Below are positions 1 to 7,387 of a stretch of DNA of 32,019 bases, one piece after another. The translations under genes were made by a program, and so were the position numbers. Every line of letters starts with the position of its first letter. Position 1 is the first letter of the stretch. Under the pieces are notes generated by a model. The model saw nothing but the letters and a program-made list of their open reading frames with translations. It made no database searches and was not told the origin of the DNA. Location of the stretch: positions 1 to 32,019 of the forward strand of contig JACZSM010000032.1 in NCBI GenBank assembly GCA_022574185.1. Reading direction: 5' to 3'. The DNA comes from Pseudomonadota bacterium (GTDB lineage Bacteria > Pseudomonadota > Gammaproteobacteria > Steroidobacterales > Woeseiaceae).

Positions 1-431
1 AGGCCGAAGCCTACGCCGAAGCAAATGATATCGAGCCCTCGGCACTGTTGCAGGCACGCCTGTTTCCGACGATGCGAAACTTTATCTTCCAGGTTCAGGT
101 TGCGACCGACGTGGCCAAGGGCTGCGCCGCGCGACTGGCCGGCACGGATATGCCGAAGTGGAGCGATGACGAAGCAACGTTTGCGGACGTCCATGCTCGG
201 ATCAAAAAGTCACTGGATTTTCTTGCGACGTTCAAGCCGGAGCAGTTGGAGGGCAGCGAGACTCGTGAGATCGAGCTAAAGCTCGGGAGTCACACCGTCA
301 ATTTCACCGGCCAAAGCTATTTGCTGGGTTTTGTGTTGCCGAATTTCTATTTTCATATAACCACTGCCTACAACCTGCTGAGACACAGCGGACTCGACCT
401 GGGCAAACGTGATTTTCTCGGCGAGATATAG
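1..431 (+). CDS. DUF1993 family protein, 3' part (5' end outside window)
   Basis: The reading frame is open from the first bases of the window (frame of position 3) and ends at TAG 429-431, so the true start lies upstream. The TTG at position 48 is internal. The visible part, about 142 residues, contains TMRNFIFQVQVATDVAKG near the start, then ARLAGTDMPKWSDDEATFAD, a run with RIKKSLDFL, and a late FYFHITTAYNLLRHSG segment. This arrangement resembles DUF1993 proteins, small helical proteins of about 170 residues related to the DinB-like fold, with a conserved His-containing helix near the C terminus. No enzymatic role is established for the family. The stop codon is immediately followed by the T-arm-like element at 433-588. 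Family assignment is from remembered motif pattern, not a search. Confidence 0.75.
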   Translation, partial: AEAYAEANDIEPSALLQARLFPTMRNFIFQVQVATDVAKGCAARLAGTDMPKWSDDEATFADVHARIKKSLDFLATFKPEQLEGSETREIELKLGSHTVNFTGQSYLLGFVLPNFYFHITTAYNLLRHSGLDLGKRDFLGEI

Positions 432-432
432 C

Positions 433-588
433 GTGTCGGTGGTTCGATTGACGGCGGTCCGCAAGCGGCCCTTGCCCTCGCGTTGCTCGGGTAGCTACGC
501 ATCGCTGGCTGCTATCGCAGCCGGTCCGCCGTACTAGTAGTAAGTCTATCTTGTCGGTTAGCAGTGCCGTCAGTCCCGGTCCACCGAC
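433..588 (+). other. Split tRNA T-arm-like element with hairpin-rich insert (copy 1)
   Basis: Bases 431-449 match 4002-4020 at 17 of 19 positions. They read as the end of a tRNA variable region, a 5' T-stem GGTGG (438-442) and a T-loop TTCGATT (443-449). Instead of the 3' stem there are 131 bases (450-580), then CCACC (581-585) that would complete a perfect five-pair T-stem; the pairing extends to GTCGGTGG/CCACCGAC (435-442/581-588). The insert carries an outer repeat ACGGCGG/CCGCCGT (451-457/526-532) enclosing CCGC-AA-GCGG (459-468) and GGCTGC-tatc-GCAGCC (507-522). TTGTCGGT (551-558) can pair with ACCGACAA (583-590), so an alternative fold exists. No anticodon arm or CCA end remains. It fills most of the 261-base spacer between the DUF1993 gene and the next gene. 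Confidence 0.5.
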
Positions 589-692
589 AAAACGGGTCAT
601 GCGATGATAATTTGACCATCATCAACGATGGCTCAATGCGTGAGATTTGCGTAAAGTAAGTATCCGGTCTACGCCTACCTGGAAAAATAAGA

Positions 693-2780
693 ATGAAAAA
701 TTCGTTCGCAGGATTGTTAGTATTTTCTCTTGCCATCTTTATTTCCACGGACCTGTCGGCGCAAACATTTCCTACGGTGGAGATTGAGCCTTCGACGTTG
801 GAGCTCAAAGTCGGGGACACTATCCAGCTCAAAGGAGTGGTCAAAGATGCGGACGGCAACATCGTCCCCGACGCCCAGGTGCTTTTTTTCGGTTCACGAA
901 TCAACCTCACGGTAACGCCGGGCGGCCTGGTGACGGCCATTCGTCCCGGAGAACACAAGGTGACGGCACTGTCTCCCACGCAGCGTATCGAAGGCGAGCC
1001 GGACAGTTACACCCGGTCGTGGGAGGCCGGCATTCGCGGCAAGCTTGAAATCGTCGTACCGGAGCCGCCGCTGAGTAGCATTCAGATCGACGGCATACCT
1101 GACCCACTCTATACGGGTACGACCGCGGCGCTTCGCGTCAGCGGCATTGATGAAGCCGGCGTCAAGCGCCATGACCTGGCGCCCGTATTCACAATCAGCG
1201 AGAGCGGTGCGGCAGAAACCGATGGATTTGGCACCATCACTGGACTGGAAGCGGGGGCCGTCACGATTACTGCGACCGTCGATGAAGTCGAGGCAACCGC
1301 AACGATCAACGTAAAGACCAACCCGATTCGCTCGATTGAACTCACTGCATCTCAGAGCGAAGCGCGAACCGGCGATGTGATTCATTTCAACGCGGTCGCA
1401 CGGGATATAAAGGGTGCGATCGTTGCCGATGTACCGGTTGAATTTTCTCTGCGCAGCAGTCTTGACCCCAATCATCCCGAAGCGCGCGGGGCCGGCGCAT
1501 CTGCAATGATTCTCGACGACGGTCGTTTCGTCGCCGAGCAGCAAGGCATATACACGGTGGTCGCAATGTCCGGCAGCGCCGTGGCGAGGGCAAGTGTGCG
1601 GATTGAGCGGCGTGATGTGACCCGCGAATTCGAGTTTCTTGGCCAGGCCCGAATTTCCGACCACTTCACGTCAGACTTCTGGATTTGGGAAGGCGTGGAC
1701 GGCCGGGATTACGCCATCGTTGGCAGTTGGGGTGGTCCGGGAAAAATCTATTTCTACGACGTCACTGATCCCACCGCAATGGAGCTTGTCGACACCGTCC
1801 AGGTAGACGCGCGCACGATTAACGATGTCAAGATATCAGAAGATGGCCGCATTGCTGTCGTCAGTCGGGAGGGGGCATCCAATCGCAGGAACGGCATCGT
1901 CATTCTTGATGTTAGCGATCCTCGCGATGTAACGATCCTGTCCACTTTCGACGATCAACTGACGGGTGGCGTGCACAACACCTTTATATACGATAATCAT
2001 GTGTACGCGGTGAACAATGGGCGCCGCTGGGATGTCATCAATATTGATAATCCGAGCGAGCCGTCGCGCGTAAGCCGTTTCGAGACCACGACTCCGGGTC
2101 GTTCGGTGCACGATGTCTGGGTCCGCGACGGCATCTTGTATCAAGCGGGCGCAACGGACGGCATCATCATGGTCGATGTCGGTGGTGGCGGCGATAGCGG
2201 GCCTGGCGGTTCTCCTGAGCATCCGGTGGAAATGGGGCGTGCCGATCAGATAACCGGCTGGAATCATGCGGTCTGGCCCATGCAGAGCCGTTCCGCCGGG
2301 AAAATGTATGTCTTCGCCGGTGACGAGACTTTCTATGACAACCCGCGTGTTCCCGAAAGGCTGGAGCACGATCCCGACGAGAAAATTCCGTCTCGAGCCG
2401 GTGGCTGGATCCACATTATTGAATTCGACGATCCGGGAAATCCGCAAGAAGTCGCTCAGTACAGAGTTGGCGACTTCGGTGTTCACAATTTCTGGATCGA
2501 TTGGGAAGAGGAACTCCTGTACACGGCCTACTACCAGGGCGGCCTGCGCGTCCTCGACGTGTCCGGCGAGCTGATCGGAGACCTGTATTCGCAGGGGCGC
2601 GAGGTGGGCAGCTTTTTCTCCGCTGATCCCGAAGGTCATATTCCGAATGCGGCCATGGTCTGGGGGCCGCAGCCACACAAAGGCACCATTTTCTTTACCG
2701 ACTATCACAGCGGTCTATGGGCAGTGCGGCTAAAGGAAAAAGAAGACGAAGATAAAGAGGAAGAATCGGCAAATCAATGA
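693..2780 (+). CDS. Secreted Ig-like (BIG2-type) and LVIVD-repeat beta-propeller protein
   Basis: The 695-residue product starts with a clear signal peptide (MKNSFAGLLVFSLAIF...SAQ, cleavage near residue 24). Residues about 28-305 form three bacterial Ig-like units, each opening with a pattern like VEIEPSTLELKVGDTIQL, SIQIDGIPDPLYTGTTAAL or SIELTASQSEARTGDVIHF. Residues about 312-685 form a propeller of LVIVD-type blades (IYFYDVTDPTAMELV, GIVILDVSDPRDVTIL, WDVINIDNPSEPSRV, LRVLDVSGELIGD). Several blades carry a His at the same place (GGVHNTFI, RSVHDVWV, GWNHAVW, FGVHNFWID). The tail is strongly acidic and charged. LVIVD repeats are known in cell-surface or periplasmic proteins of unknown biochemical role. 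Its stop overlaps the next start (ATGA), so the two are translationally coupled. A weak GGA at 681-683 precedes the ATG. Domain calls are by pattern; no enzymatic activity is claimed. Confidence 0.85.
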   Translation: MKNSFAGLLVFSLAIFISTDLSAQTFPTVEIEPSTLELKVGDTIQLKGVVKDADGNIVPDAQVLFFGSRINLTVTPGGLVTAIRPGEHKVTALSPTQRIEGEPDSYTRSWEAGIRGKLEIVVPEPPLSSIQIDGIPDPLYTGTTAALRVSGIDEAGVKRHDLAPVFTISESGAAETDGFGTITGLEAGAVTITATVDEVEATATINVKTNPIRSIELTASQSEARTGDVIHFNAVARDIKGAIVADVPVEFSLRSSLDPNHPEARGAGASAMILDDGRFVAEQQGIYTVVAMSGSAVARASVRIERRDVTREFEFLGQARISDHFTSDFWIWEGVDGRDYAIVGSWGGPGKIYFYDVTDPTAMELVDTVQVDARTINDVKISEDGRIAVVSREGASNRRNGIVILDVSDPRDVTILSTFDDQLTGGVHNTFIYDNHVYAVNNGRRWDVINIDNPSEPSRVSRFETTTPGRSVHDVWVRDGILYQAGATDGIIMVDVGGGGDSGPGGSPEHPVEMGRADQITGWNHAVWPMQSRSAGKMYVFAGDETFYDNPRVPERLEHDPDEKIPSRAGGWIHIIEFDDPGNPQEVAQYRVGDFGVHNFWIDWEEELLYTAYYQGGLRVLDVSGELIGDLYSQGREVGSFFSADPEGHIPNAAMVWGPQPHKGTIFFTDYHSGLWAVRLKEKEDEDKEEESANQ

Positions 2781-3892
2781 TTGAGCATCGGCTTGTAAAA
2801 TTTCTTGCTGCAAGTTTAGTTGCCGGATCATGCTTCGGCGCAACGACGACCCTGGCGTCGGGCGATCCCGTCGAGAACAACTACTATGTATACGTTGCCG
2901 CCGAGTCCGAAGACACCGTGCACCTGGTGAGATTCGGTCCCGACGGGGGAGAAGTTCTAAAGACGATAAGAGTCGGCGCTTTTGCGACAGAGATTGAGGG
3001 GCCGCACGGTATTCGCGTATCGCCTGACGGTCGATACTGGTACGTATCGATAGCGCACGGTCTGCCGTACGGATCTGTCTTCAAATATGCAACCGGAGAC
3101 GATGTCTCGGTTAGCGATGTACAGGTAGGGCTGTTCCCCGCGACCATGGATATCAGCCATTCGACCGGCTTGATGTTCGTCGTGAACTTTAATCTTCACG
3201 GCGATATGGAACCCAGCACCGTGTCGGTGATCGACACAGTATCGATGCTCGAGGTTGCGCAGATCGAACAAGGCCTGATGCCGCATGGCTCGCGTACCAG
3301 CCTGGACGGAAAGTTTCACTATTCAGTGGGCATGATGGACGACACACTGTACGAGATCGACGTCATGAAGCTGAAGATTGGCAGAACGCTGCATCTGACT
3401 GCCAATGACGAGAGCACCGCGAATAAGAACGTCAACCACGATGGCCATCAAAGGGCGGTAGTCAAGCCAACCTGGGTACAACCACACCCGACCAAGCCAC
3501 TGCTGTACGTCGCGCTGCAGGGAGCCGACCAGATTGTTGAGATCAGTTTGCAAGACTGGAAAATTACGCGCCGGTTCCACACGCAGAAAGGACCCTATAA
3601 CCTGGCCATTACACCGGACGGGAAGATGATCATTGCGACCTGCAAACCGAACAATTCAACGGCAATCTGGGATCTCGAAACAGGCAAGGAGTTGGCAAAC
3701 GTCGCCGCAAGCCGCCGCTTAACTCACGGCGTCACCGTGAGTCCGGACAGCCGCTTCGCGTTTGTCACTGTCGAAGGAGTCGCAGACGACCCGGGAACGG
3801 TCGACGTTATCGATCTTCGGACGTTCGAAACGCGGGCGTCCATCGACGTCGGCAAGCAGGCATCCGGCATCGACTTCTGGAAAATGGAGTAA
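2777..3892 (+). CDS. Exported YncE-like seven-bladed beta-propeller protein
   Basis: The 371-residue product has an N-terminal export signal (LVKFLAASLVAGSCFGATTTLA, cleavage around residue 28) and then a regular series of YVTN/YncE-like blades: YVYVAAESEDTVHLVRF, GPHGIRVSPDGRYWYVSI, MFVVNFNLHG...TVSVIDTVSML, LLYVALQGADQIVEI, GPYNLAITPDGKMIIAT, HGVTVSPDSRFAFVTVEG and GTVDVIDLRTFE. Such propellers are periplasmic or surface proteins used for binding; some relatives serve metal or quinoprotein chemistry, but no catalytic residues are recognisable here. The ATG at 2777 overlaps the upstream TGA by four bases, and a GAGGAAG tract lies inside the upstream gene's end, so co-translation is likely. 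Both coupled genes encode exported propellers, suggesting a joint extracytoplasmic complex; this is inference. Confidence 0.85.
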   Translation: MIEHRLVKFLAASLVAGSCFGATTTLASGDPVENNYYVYVAAESEDTVHLVRFGPDGGEVLKTIRVGAFATEIEGPHGIRVSPDGRYWYVSIAHGLPYGSVFKYATGDDVSVSDVQVGLFPATMDISHSTGLMFVVNFNLHGDMEPSTVSVIDTVSMLEVAQIEQGLMPHGSRTSLDGKFHYSVGMMDDTLYEIDVMKLKIGRTLHLTANDESTANKNVNHDGHQRAVVKPTWVQPHPTKPLLYVALQGADQIVEISLQDWKITRRFHTQKGPYNLAITPDGKMIIATCKPNNSTAIWDLETGKELANVAASRRLTHGVTVSPDSRFAFVTVEGVADDPGTVDVIDLRTFETRASIDVGKQASGIDFWKME

Positions 3893-4024
3893 AGCGGAGC
3901 ATCGCCTCCGGCGCAATTGGGGCCTGTCGATGACCCGCATCGTGGTGCCATTGGCGCGAGCAGCTTATCTTCTCGCCATCGAGCAGGCGGACTGAAAATC
4001 CGCGTACCGGTGGTTCGATTCACT

Positions 4025-4074
4025 CCGCACATCCGTGTGCGGCGCCCTTCGGGCGACGTCACTTCGTTCCGTCG
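4025..4074 (+). repeat. Tandem hairpins inside the tRNA-like T-loop insert
   Basis: Three of the four consecutive hairpins of the insert lie here: CCGCACA-tccg-TGTGCGG (4025-4042, seven perfect pairs), CGCCC-ttc-GGGCG (4043-4055) and CGACG/CGTCG (4054-4058/4070-4074). The fourth is listed separately as a possible terminator (4077-4100). The packing, almost without spacers, suggests a structured RNA or a miniature hairpin element rather than random intergenic sequence. Confidence 0.55.
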
Positions 4075-4076
4075 TG

Positions 4077-4100
4077 CAAAACGGCAATCCTGCCGTTTTG
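4077..4100 (+). terminator. Possible bidirectional terminator hairpin between convergent genes
   Basis: CAAAACGGCA (4077-4086), loop atcc, and TGCCGTTTTG (4091-4100) form a perfect ten-pair hairpin with A/T tracts at the outer end on both strands. It sits between the 3' ends of the propeller gene (ends 3892) and the minus-strand dehydrogenase (ends 4127), where a shared terminator would be expected. It is also the last hairpin of the tRNA-like insert, so a terminator role is only one reading. A second, weaker hairpin CTTCGG/CCGAAG (4120-4125/4132-4137) spans the dehydrogenase stop codon. Confidence 0.4.
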
Positions 4101-4126
4101 TCCGCTCCTGGCCACCATTCTTCGGC

Positions 4127-5083
4127 TTACTCCGAAGTCGCATCTCCAGAGAGGGCTTCATCCAGCAGTTCAACCAACTGATCGCGGCTGTAGCTGTAAG
4201 GACCCCACTGGTTCAGCTGAACAAGCTGCTCGACCTTCGTGCGAATGGTCCACGCCTGTTCTTCCGCGTTGGGGACAACCATGTAACGGAGCAACGGACT
4301 GTCGTCGAACAGGGCATGCATGAATGCTTCGGAAACCTCATCAGGTTCCTTGTAGGACAACTCACGCTCGGCCGTCGCTTCGTAAGCCTGTTTCATTTCT
4401 TCGGTCACTTCGCCACCAGCGGCTACTGTTTGCTCATGCCCCCGCGACACGCTGGTGCGGCGGATGTTTGACTTGTAGTTGCCGGGCTCAACGACACTCA
4501 CCGCGACGCCGTGCGGCTCCATTTCCGCGGCGAGCGAGTCCGTATAGGCTTCGATCCAGTGTTTGCTGCCGGCATAGGCGCTGAAGCCCGGGAAGGCTGC
4601 GAGCGTGCCTGCTATCGATCCCGTCGTCACAATGCGTCCCTTGGATTCGATAATCAGTGGCGCGAATGCCTTGGTCGTGCGGTAGACGCCCTCAACATTT
4701 ACATCGTAGACAAACGTCTGATCTTCGATCGGCGTATCGACAACCTCTCCGCCGCCGCCAACGCCGGCATTGTTAACGAGGGCATACAGGCCTGTACCTT
4801 TTTCCTGGATCATTGCGACAACAGCATCAACCTGGTCCTGCTTGGTTACGTCCAGTCTTACGGCCGTGACGTTTTCGATCGCATCAAGCGCTTCGAGATC
4901 CTTGTCTTTACGCGCGCCGGCGTATACGTGATAGCCGGCCTCAGCCAATGTTTCGGTGAGATGTCGGCCGATGCCCGTACTGGCGCCCGTTACCAGGATC
5001 GACTTGTTGTCGTCGGCAAGGACGGCGTGCGGTGCCACGAGAACAATGATTGCCGCAACGGCAAACTGGAGAATCTTCTTCAT
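4127..5083 (-). CDS. Short-chain dehydrogenase/reductase with N-terminal export signal
   Basis: The 318-residue product has the complete classical SDR signature: TGASTGIG (residues 32-39) for dinucleotide binding, NNAG (104-107), catalytic Ser156 (TTGSIAG), Tyr170 and Lys174 (YAGSK), then VVEPGNYKSNI after the core. The odd part is residues 1-24, MKKILQFAVAAIIVLVAPHAVLA, a textbook signal peptide ending in an AxA-like site just before the first strand of the Rossmann fold. The start is well supported: AGGA lies seven bases upstream of the ATG. SDRs are normally cytoplasmic because NAD(P) is, so export or membrane anchoring is unexpected. The substrate is not predictable. The C-terminal portion (about 235-318) is helical and not recognised. 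It is transcribed divergently from the PQQ dehydrogenase gene. Confidence 0.88.
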   Translation of the reverse strand: MKKILQFAVAAIIVLVAPHAVLADDNKSILVTGASTGIGRHLTETLAEAGYHVYAGARKDKDLEALDAIENVTAVRLDVTKQDQVDAVVAMIQEKGTGLYALVNNAGVGGGGEVVDTPIEDQTFVYDVNVEGVYRTTKAFAPLIIESKGRIVTTGSIAGTLAAFPGFSAYAGSKHWIEAYTDSLAAEMEPHGVAVSVVEPGNYKSNIRRTSVSRGHEQTVAAGGEVTEEMKQAYEATAERELSYKEPDEVSEAFMHALFDDSPLLRYMVVPNAEEQAWTIRTKVEQLVQLNQWGPYSYSRDQLVELLDEALSGDATSE

Positions 5084-5255
5084 GGTCTTTTCCTGTTGTT
5101 CTTGATTGCTGCGACACTAGCACAAACAGATGTGATCGAGGTTGTTCGAAATGGTCAGCGATAACAATCATGCCTCGCCATAACGAATGGTTCAGGTCTA
5201 AAATACCGCTACGATAACTGCGTTGATTCGTGCTTTGCATTCCACGGGAGTCTTA
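5084..5255. promoter_or_regulatory. Divergent promoter region (SDR / PQQ dehydrogenase)
   Basis: This 172-base gap separates two divergent genes, so it should hold at least two promoters. Ribosome-binding sequences are visible at both edges: AGGA in front of the minus-strand ATG (5083) and GGGAG (5246-5250) in front of the plus-strand ATG (5256). I could not identify convincing -35/-10 pairs or an operator. Confidence 0.4.
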
Positions 5256-7358
5256 ATGTCCGCCAGGCCATTTGCTTTCTTGTTTTTGTCAGGGGTTTTC
5301 AGAGTTGTAGTCATTGTCCCCCTGATTTTCTTCGTTGGTTGCGGCGAGCCGACCACCGAACACCCGGTAACAGCCGAGCGCATCATCAATGCCGACAGCG
5401 AGCCCGGCAACTGGCTGTCGCATGGCCGCACTTACGACGAGCAGCGCTTCAGCCCGCTGACCCAAATCAATGACGGCAATGTTGCGGACCTGGGCCTGGC
5501 CTGGCACTTCGATATCGATACCACTCGCGCCATGGAGGCCACGCCGCTGATCGCGGATGGCGTCATGTACGTAACGGCGGCGTGGAGTGTCTTGTATGCG
5601 CTTGATGCGAGCACGGGTACGCCGCTGTGGAAATACGATCCGCAGGTGCCGAAAAGCTGGAGCACTTACGCGTGTTGCGATGTGCCGAATCGTGGTGCGG
5701 CGCTCTGGGGCGACATGGTCTACGTGGCAACGCTTGACGGTTATCTCGCGGCTGTCGATGCGGCGACCGGCACCGAAGTCTGGAAAGTCGACACGATTGA
5801 TCGCCAGGCTCCTTTCACCATCACTGGCGCGCCCCGGGTTGTCAAAGGCAAGGTCATCATCGGCAATGGCGGTGCGGAATACGGCGTGCGCGGATTCGTC
5901 TCGGCTTTCGATGCCGAGACCGGCGAGCTGATCTGGAAGACCTACATCGTGCCCGGTAACCCGGCGGATGGATTCGAGTCCGACGCCCTGCGCATGGCCG
6001 CAGACACCTGGAGCGGCGAGTGGTGGACCATGGGCGGCGGCGGTACGGCATGGGATTCGTTCGCCTACGACCCGGAACTCGATCTGCTATACGTCGGCAC
6101 GGGCAACGGCTCGCCGTGGAATCGTGAGGTGCGCAGCCCGGGCGGTGGCGACAATCTTTTCCTCAGCTCAATACTTGCGCTGCGCCCGGATACCGGCGAG
6201 TACGTCTGGCACTACCAGACGACTCCCGGCGACACCTGGGACTACACGGCAACGCAGCACATGATCCTGGCCGACATTGATTTCGGCGGCGGCGTGCGAA
6301 AGGTGCTGATGCAGGCGCCAAAGAACGGCTTCTTCTACGTGCTGGATCGCCAGACGGGCAAATTGATCAGCGCGGACGCGTATGTGCCGCTGAACTGGGC
6401 ATCGCATGTTGATCTTGATACGGGCAGGCCGGTCGAACTCGAGGGCGCTCGTTACGAGCAGAACTACAAGGTGATCTTCCCGAGTTCCTGGGGCGGCCAC
6501 AACTGGCACCCGATGTCCTACAGTCCGCACACCGGCCTTGTCTACATACCGCTCCTGGGACAAGCGGAAACGTTCGCCAACTCGAAAGAGTTCGCTTTTA
6601 TCGAGAATCACCTCAACCTGGGCCTTGATTTCGAAGAGAGCTCAAAGGTGACGCCCGAGGAACTTGCCGAGCATCCCGAAATTGCCGTACGAATTTCCGC
6701 CTGGGACCCGGTGGCCAGGAAAGAAGTGTTTCGCATCGACAGCGGCAGCGCATGGAACGCTGGAGTTCTCTCAACGGCGGGCAATCTCGTTTTCCAGGGC
6801 GAGGCCAGTGGCGAGTTCGCGGCGTATGCTGCCGACTCCGGCGAGCAGCTTTGGTCGACCTATGCCAACACCGGCATCATGGCGCCGCCCGTGACTTTCG
6901 AAGTCGATGGCGAGCAATACGTCACGGTGGTCGGCGGATGGGGCATTTTCATGGGTATGTTTGAGGGCGATCCGACCGCTGACGAAAGCCGCGATGCGAT
7001 TGGTCGCGTCCTGACCTACAAGCTAGGGGCAAAAGCAACGCTGCCGCGTGCAACGGCTGAAACCAGGCCGTTGCCGGAATTACCGGATATCGAGACCACG
7101 GTCGAACAGATCGGGCACGGCGCTGTGCTGTACGGCGCGCGTTGTGCCTGGTGTCACGGCGTCAACGCGAGAGGCACTGGATCGGTAGCGGATCTACGCT
7201 ACGCAACTGAAGAGACGCATGCAATCTGGACTGCAATCGTATTGGACGGCGCCTACGTACCGCGCGGCATGCCCGTGTTCGGCGAAGTCCTGACGGAGCA
7301 AGAGGCGCTTGCTATTCAGGCCTACGTATTGGATGAGGCGCGGCAGTTGCGGAGATAA
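5256..7358 (+). CDS. PQQ-dependent alcohol dehydrogenase with C-terminal cytochrome c domain, predicted lipoprotein
   Basis: This is a quinohaemoprotein dehydrogenase: it oxidises an alcohol or similar substrate in the periplasm with PQQ and passes electrons to a fused c-type haem. I place the start at ATG 5256 (700 residues) because GGGAG ends five bases before it; a TTG at 5223 would add 11 residues. A lipobox FVGC puts the lipid-anchored Cys at 29. The PQQ propeller shows the vicinal disulphide pair Cys140-Cys141 (YACCDVPNRG), the GTGNGSPWN metal-ligand loop and the catalytic Asp in GDTWDYTA (about residue 329). The residue two after that Asp is Thr rather than Asp, so the lanthanide signature is absent and calcium is expected. 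A single CAWCH haem site lies near residue 630. The substrate is unknown; it has no partner genes here. Confidence 0.9.
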   Translation: MSARPFAFLFLSGVFRVVVIVPLIFFVGCGEPTTEHPVTAERIINADSEPGNWLSHGRTYDEQRFSPLTQINDGNVADLGLAWHFDIDTTRAMEATPLIADGVMYVTAAWSVLYALDASTGTPLWKYDPQVPKSWSTYACCDVPNRGAALWGDMVYVATLDGYLAAVDAATGTEVWKVDTIDRQAPFTITGAPRVVKGKVIIGNGGAEYGVRGFVSAFDAETGELIWKTYIVPGNPADGFESDALRMAADTWSGEWWTMGGGGTAWDSFAYDPELDLLYVGTGNGSPWNREVRSPGGGDNLFLSSILALRPDTGEYVWHYQTTPGDTWDYTATQHMILADIDFGGGVRKVLMQAPKNGFFYVLDRQTGKLISADAYVPLNWASHVDLDTGRPVELEGARYEQNYKVIFPSSWGGHNWHPMSYSPHTGLVYIPLLGQAETFANSKEFAFIENHLNLGLDFEESSKVTPEELAEHPEIAVRISAWDPVARKEVFRIDSGSAWNAGVLSTAGNLVFQGEASGEFAAYAADSGEQLWSTYANTGIMAPPVTFEVDGEQYVTVVGGWGIFMGMFEGDPTADESRDAIGRVLTYKLGAKATLPRATAETRPLPELPDIETTVEQIGHGAVLYGARCAWCHGVNARGTGSVADLRYATEETHAIWTAIVLDGAYVPRGMPVFGEVLTEQEALAIQAYVLDEARQLRR

Positions 7359-7387
7359 TGCTGCAAGAGATTTGATCCATCGATGCT

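Larger units (their letters stand above)
3963..4117 (+). pseudogene. tRNA-Phe-like remnant interrupted in the T-loop by an 81-base hairpin array (copy 2)
   Basis: A D-arm-like pair GCTT/GAGC (3963-3966/3981-3984), with an oversized 14-base loop, precedes a perfect anticodon arm: GCGGA (3987-3991), loop CTGAAAA (3992-3998), TCCGC (3999-4003). The anticodon would be GAA (Phe). Next come variable bases 4004-4008, T-stem GGTGG (4009-4013) and T-loop TTCGATT (4014-4020). After 81 extra bases (4021-4101) the tRNA pattern resumes exactly: CCGCT (4102-4106) closes the T-stem with two wobble pairs, then CCTGGCC (4107-4113) and ACCA (4114-4117). No GGCCAGG partner for the acceptor strand lies upstream, and there is one extra base between D- and anticodon arms, so I consider it non-functional. 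It lies between convergent genes. Confidence 0.55.

Noticed and set aside
603-623. GATGAT/ATCATC inverted repeat as an operator
   Set aside because: The arms are only six bases and low complexity, with no promoter element clearly aligned, so chance is a sufficient explanation.
3963-4117. Functional tRNA-Phe gene
   Set aside because: The 5' acceptor strand pairing with CCTGGCC is missing, the D-loop is oversized, an extra base follows the D-arm, and the T-loop carries 81 extra bases. It is kept as a remnant only.
5256-7358. Lanthanide-dependent (XoxF/PedH-type) dehydrogenase
   Set aside because: The position two after the catalytic Asp is Thr (WDYT) rather than the Asp expected for lanthanide binding.
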